DNA of 64,000 nucleotides, taken from NCBI GenBank assembly GCA_951812285.1, contig OX638292.1:1838551-1902550 (forward strand). The letters run 5' to 3'. Position 1 is the stretch's first letter. Each line of letters opens with the position of its first letter. Shown here in pieces: positions 61,341-64,000 of the stretch. The position numbers and the translations under genes were made by a program. The notes under the pieces were generated by a model. It was given only the letters and a program-made list of their open reading frames with translations. It searched no databases and was not told where the DNA came from. This DNA comes from an uncultured Dehalococcoidia bacterium. GTDB taxonomy: Bacteria > Chloroflexota > Dehalococcoidia > Lucifugimonadales > UBA1127.

Positions 61341-61542
61341 GGTTCCAAAGCATCCTTACTTCGATATAGAACTGTGAATCGCGATAGTCCAGCTTTCCAT
61401 CCTGGAGTCGGGTGACGAACTCATAGCCGGTCATGCCCAGCAAATAGCGGGACTCCTCATCAATGCGCTCCGCCAACTGCTGTAGGGTCAAGTATTCAAT
61501 TTCCACTGACTGCTTCTTTGTCGCCACGTCCACCCGTCCCAT
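61216..61542 (-). CDS. Small hypothetical protein, first gene of an overlapping pair
   Basis: 108 residues, not recognised. YLTLQQLAERIDEESRYLLGMTGYEFVTRLQDGKLDYRDSQFYIE near the start is helical; the tail is Ser/Arg/Asn-rich. ATG at 61542; a GTG three codons later is also possible. Its end overlaps the 190-residue gene, so expression is likely coupled. Composition is lower in GC than flanking genes. A DNA-binding or antitoxin-like role would fit size and arrangement, but nothing proves it. Confidence 0.6.
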   Translation of the reverse strand: MGRVDVATKKQSVEIEYLTLQQLAERIDEESRYLLGMTGYEFVTRLQDGKLDYRDSQFYIEVRMLWNLAKESQRPKIIAKLRRLAEQDSQYNGHDRSANARSGSNGSR

Positions 61543-61618
61543 CCAGGCTATTGAATGGGCATTAACCTCTCATGGCTTATTCCTGTAGTCCAATTATCTT
61601 GTGCCCTTAGGTTGCAAT

Positions 61619-61681
61619 TCATACTACCACCAGCGTGACCAGGAAGGAAGCCGTGAGCAAGAATTGCCTTTGAGCATTCAT
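61619..61681 (-). CDS. Possible 20-residue hydrophobic peptide coupled to aroE
   Basis: ATG overlapping the aroE stop (ATGA); 20 codons with a strongly hydrophobic end (FLLTASFLVTLVVV), then TGA. GGAGGG lies right before the ATG, too close for ideal use. Could be a small membrane peptide, the remnant of a longer membrane protein, or chance. Confidence 0.25.
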   Translation of the reverse strand: MNAQRQFLLTASFLVTLVVV

Positions 61682-62541
61682 CCCTCCACGGCCTTTCGCG
61701 CCGCCGCCATCATGACATCCACCGGGGCATCGAGGCCCGTCCACAGCTGGAACCCCTTCGCGCCCTGGTAGACGAGCATCGGCAGGCCGTTCAGCGTCTG
61801 CGCGCCGACACCCCGCGCGAGCTCCATGATCGGCGTCACCGGCGGGTTGTAGACGAGGTCGTACACGAATGCGTCCGGCGGAATGAGCGCCGCTGAGATG
61901 GGCGACGCACCCTCGGCGGGCCCGTGCAGCATGCCCATCGACGTGCAGTTCACGATGAGGCCGACGGGCCCTCGACCGCGCAGCGCCGCGGCGATTGCGG
62001 CGTCGTCGAGCGCGACCGGTTGCGCGGGAACGCCGTGGTGGTCGAGGTCCGCGAGAAGCGACTCGGCGCGGGAGACGGTGCGGTTCGCGAGCGTCAGCGA
62101 CGCCACGCCCTCGCGCAGCAGGACGCCGCACACGGCCCGCGACACGCCGCCCGCGCCGAGCACGAGCACGTCCTGCCCCCGGACGTCAAATCCGCCCTCG
62201 TGTTGCAGCGCGTGCAGGAAGCCGTAGGTGTCCGTGTTGTACCCAAAGAGCCTGTGACCCTCCGTGACCACAACCGTGTTCACTGCGCCCACCGTAGAGG
62301 CGTCCTCGTCCACGTGGTCGAGCACCTTGATGATCTCCGTCTTGTGCGGCACGGTGACGCCGAATCCGAGCAGGTCCGAGCGGTCCTGGCTCCACACCCA
62401 TTTCGATAGCTCATCAGGCGCGACCTCCCACGCCGTGAAGGTCGCGTCGACGCCGCGGTGCTGGAGGGCCGCGTTCTGAAACGCCGGCGAGGCCGAGTGC
62501 CGGATGGGGTAGCCTATGATGCCAACGCGCTTGGCCGCCAA
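61678..62541 (-). CDS. aroE: Shikimate dehydrogenase
   Basis: 287 residues. NADPH-dependent reduction of 3-dehydroshikimate. Landmarks: SASPAFQNAAL near residue 17, GFGVTVPHKTEI with the catalytic Lys near 66, AVNTVV near 88, NTDTYGF with catalytic Asp near 103, GAGGVSRAV near 128, NCTSMGM near 192, and GLPMLVYQGAKGFQLWTG near 255. Start chosen as the TTG at 62541 because AGGAGG lies six bases upstream and the protein then begins AAKRVGIIGYP as relatives do; no ATG is at hand. Confidence 0.93.
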   Translation of the reverse strand: MAAKRVGIIGYPIRHSASPAFQNAALQHRGVDATFTAWEVAPDELSKWVWSQDRSDLLGFGVTVPHKTEIIKVLDHVDEDASTVGAVNTVVVTEGHRLFGYNTDTYGFLHALQHEGGFDVRGQDVLVLGAGGVSRAVCGVLLREGVASLTLANRTVSRAESLLADLDHHGVPAQPVALDDAAIAAALRGRGPVGLIVNCTSMGMLHGPAEGASPISAALIPPDAFVYDLVYNPPVTPIMELARGVGAQTLNGLPMLVYQGAKGFQLWTGLDAPVDVMMAAARKAVEG

Positions 62542-62639
62542 GTGGGCCTCCTGCTTCGTATTCGGGTCACACAGCGCGACGAGCGATGTGTCTGCATGCC
62601 GCAGGAGAGTATACCAGCCAATCGAGAGACTCCGCCGCG

Positions 62640-62669
62640 TTGTACCGACGGCGCGCCGTGCCGTAGTAT
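62640..62669 (+). promoter_or_regulatory. Possible promoter for free-standing RidA
   Basis: TTGTAC (62640-62645), 18-nt spacer, TAGTAT (62664-62669), 50 nt before the ATG at 62719. Confidence 0.35.
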
Positions 62670-62718
62670 GTCGCTTGGCGTTCCCGTAAACCGCGTATTC
62701 GATGGAGGAGGTCTCGCT

Positions 62719-63180
62719 ATGCAGGTCGAGGCAAAGATTGAGGAGCTGGGCCTGACCCTGCCCACGCCCGGCACGCCCATGGGCAACTACGTCCCCGGCG
62801 TCCGCACCGGCAACCTGGTGTTCCTGAGCGGCGTCGGGCCCGGACAGGCCGGCGGGCAGCAGTGGTCGGGCAAGGTCGGCCGCGACTACACGACCGAGGA
62901 GGCCTATCAGGCCGCCCGCGGCTGCGCCCTGAACCTCCTTGGCAACCTGAAGAGCGTCATCGGCGACCTCGACAAGGTGACCCGCGTCGTCAAGGTGCTC
63001 GGCATGGTCAACGCCGACCCCGAGTTCACCTCGCCGCCCGCGGTCATCAACGGCTGCTCGGACCTGCTGGTGGAGCTCTTTGGCGAGCGCGGCCGCCACG
63101 CCCGGTCCGCCGTCGGCATGGCCGCGCTCCCCAACGCCATCCCGGTCGAGATCGAGATGGTCGTGGAGGTCGAGGACTAG
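62719..63180 (+). CDS. RidA-family protein (single domain)
   Basis: 153 residues, one RidA domain of the YjgF/YabJ superfamily, in the subgroup with VEAKIEELGLTLPTPGTPMGNYVPGVRTGNLVFLSG at the start. Unlike the fused copies at 13,792-16,099 it keeps the Arg in the HARSAVG position used for imine deamination, so an enamine/imine deaminase protecting PLP enzymes is possible. GGAGGAGG seven bases before the ATG. It lies 22 nt ahead of the TIM-barrel gene, probably one operon, and diverges from aroE. Confidence 0.88.
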   Translation: MQVEAKIEELGLTLPTPGTPMGNYVPGVRTGNLVFLSGVGPGQAGGQQWSGKVGRDYTTEEAYQAARGCALNLLGNLKSVIGDLDKVTRVVKVLGMVNADPEFTSPPAVINGCSDLLVELFGERGRHARSAVGMAALPNAIPVEIEMVVEVED

Positions 63181-63202
63181 TCCAGCCACCGAAGGAGGAG
63201 TC

Positions 63203-64000
63203 ATGGACTTCAAGGACCGCATCGGCAACGACTCCGGCGGCACGCGGCTCGAGGACGCACTCGCGTGGGCCGCCGCTAACGGCATCCACTTCCTCGACTT
63301 CAGCGCGGACCTCGGGCCGAACGTGCTCGGCTCGTGGGACGACGAGCGCATCGCGGGCGTGCAGGCCGCCTGCCGCGAGCACGACATTCACATCGGCCTG
63401 CACACGCTGTCCGGCGTCAACGTCGCCGAGTTCTCGCCCTACATCTCGGACGCCGTCGACGAGTACCTGCGCGCCTACATCGACCTGGCGCAGCGCATGG
63501 CGTGCGAGTGGACCATCGTGCACGGCGGCCTCCACTTCGGCTCCAACATCCAGCAGCGTTTCGACGCCTCGCTGGCGCGGCTACAGCGGACGACCGAGTA
63601 CGCCGAGTCCAGGGGCGTCCGCCTGCTGCTGGAGAACCTGAACTTCGAGCCGGACGACGCCGAGGTGCACTACCTCGCGCACAACATCGAGGAGTGCAAG
63701 TACTACTTCGACGCCATCCGGTCGCCCAACTTCGGCATGGCCTTCACCGTGAACCACGCCAACCTCGTGCCGGAGGGGATCGACGGTTTCATCGACGCCT
63801 TCGGCGTTGACCGCGTCGGCGAGGTGCGGCTGGCGGACAACAACGGCGACAGGGAAGTGCACCTCCTTCCCGGCGAGGGCAACATCGACTTCCCCGCCGT
63901 CTTCCGCCGCATCGAGGGCCTTGGCTACACTGGCCACTACTCCATGGCGTTCGGCAACCTCGAGGACCGCATCCGGGCGCGCGACGAGTTCGCCGGGTAC
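63203..64000 (+). CDS. Sugar phosphate isomerase/epimerase-type TIM-barrel protein (partial, 3' end beyond window)
   Basis: First 266 codons; the gene runs off the right edge. AP-endonuclease-2/xylose-isomerase-like TIM barrel: early HFLDFSAD strand, HIGLHTLSG, a WTIVHGGLHFG strand with metal-binding His, LLLENLNFEPDD with metal-binding Glu, FGMAFTVNHAN and HLLPGEGNIDFPAVF, which together provide the His/Glu/Asp metal site. Family members isomerise sugars, inositols or hydroxypyruvate. GAAGGAGGAG precedes the ATG. In an operon with the RidA gene; substrate unknown. Confidence 0.88.
   Translation, partial: MDFKDRIGNDSGGTRLEDALAWAAANGIHFLDFSADLGPNVLGSWDDERIAGVQAACREHDIHIGLHTLSGVNVAEFSPYISDAVDEYLRAYIDLAQRMACEWTIVHGGLHFGSNIQQRFDASLARLQRTTEYAESRGVRLLLENLNFEPDDAEVHYLAHNIEECKYYFDAIRSPNFGMAFTVNHANLVPEGIDGFIDAFGVDRVGEVRLADNNGDREVHLLPGEGNIDFPAVFRRIEGLGYTGHYSMAFGNLEDRIRARDEFAGY

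Overview
This is 64 kb of GC-rich, densely coded bacterial chromosome with no transposase, integrase, CRISPR array or rRNA. The content fits a free-living Chloroflexota bacterium of the Dehalococcoidia / SAR202 type: several oligopeptide-type ABC transporter loci, repeated Rieske oxygenase genes, RidA-family paralogues, an F420 biosynthesis gene (cofE), a fused aroK-aroB gene and GTG/TTG starts. The lineage is an inference from gene content. No transcription-regulator gene of a familiar family was recognised.

Region 1 (1-12,204, all minus strand) reads 5' to 3' as three near-identical phthalate-dioxygenase-like Rieske oxygenase genes, a small nucleoside-deoxyribosyltransferase-like gene, an extracellular solute-binding lipoprotein, an SDR oxidoreductase, permeases B and C, two ATPases and a class II aldolase. 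It looks like an uptake-and-oxidation cluster for an organic compound. Region 2 (12,470-22,459) has an MFS exporter, a cluster of fused RidA-domain proteins with a GlcG-like protein and an SDR, and a second ABC uptake locus that lacks its own ATPases, with an alpha/beta hydrolase. Region 3 (22,504-28,025) holds prfB, whose reading frame is interrupted by an intact programmed +1 frameshift site, endonuclease V, tRNA-Phe, an NHL-repeat protein, a flavin-oxidase-like protein, an unknown gene and a 4,5-dihydroxyphthalate-decarboxylase-like protein.

Region 4 (28,213-43,567) is mostly housekeeping: DAHP synthase, ribF, tyrS, a class V aminotransferase next to serA (serine synthesis), radA, larE, a fused shikimate kinase / dehydroquinate synthase, cofE, a hydantoinase-A-like protein, mazG, a membrane protein and an FmdB zinc ribbon. 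Region 5 (43,676-44,367) is a small low-GC patch with a winged-helix-like gene and an unusual tRNA gene: long variable arm, extended acceptor stem, short D-loop and a CUA anticodon, as expected of an amber-reading Ser/Sec-type tRNA. This is the most unusual item in the window.

Region 6 (44,525-52,847) has an O-methyltransferase, a hydroxyacid dehydrogenase, the MoxR / DUF58 / transglutaminase-like operon (the last with serine in place of the expected catalytic cysteine), and larC. Region 7 (53,036-64,000) has a fourth Rieske oxygenase with its own solute-binding protein, an aldo/keto reductase next to a duplicated Cys-rich gene pair with a truncated reductase remnant, a HAD phosphatase, aroC, two overlapping unknown genes, aroE, a free-standing RidA and the start of a sugar-phosphate-isomerase-like gene.

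Four shikimate-pathway loci (DAHP synthase, aroKB, aroC, aroE) lie dispersed between catabolic genes, and two of the genes for the LarA nickel-pincer cofactor (larE, larC) are present but not adjacent.
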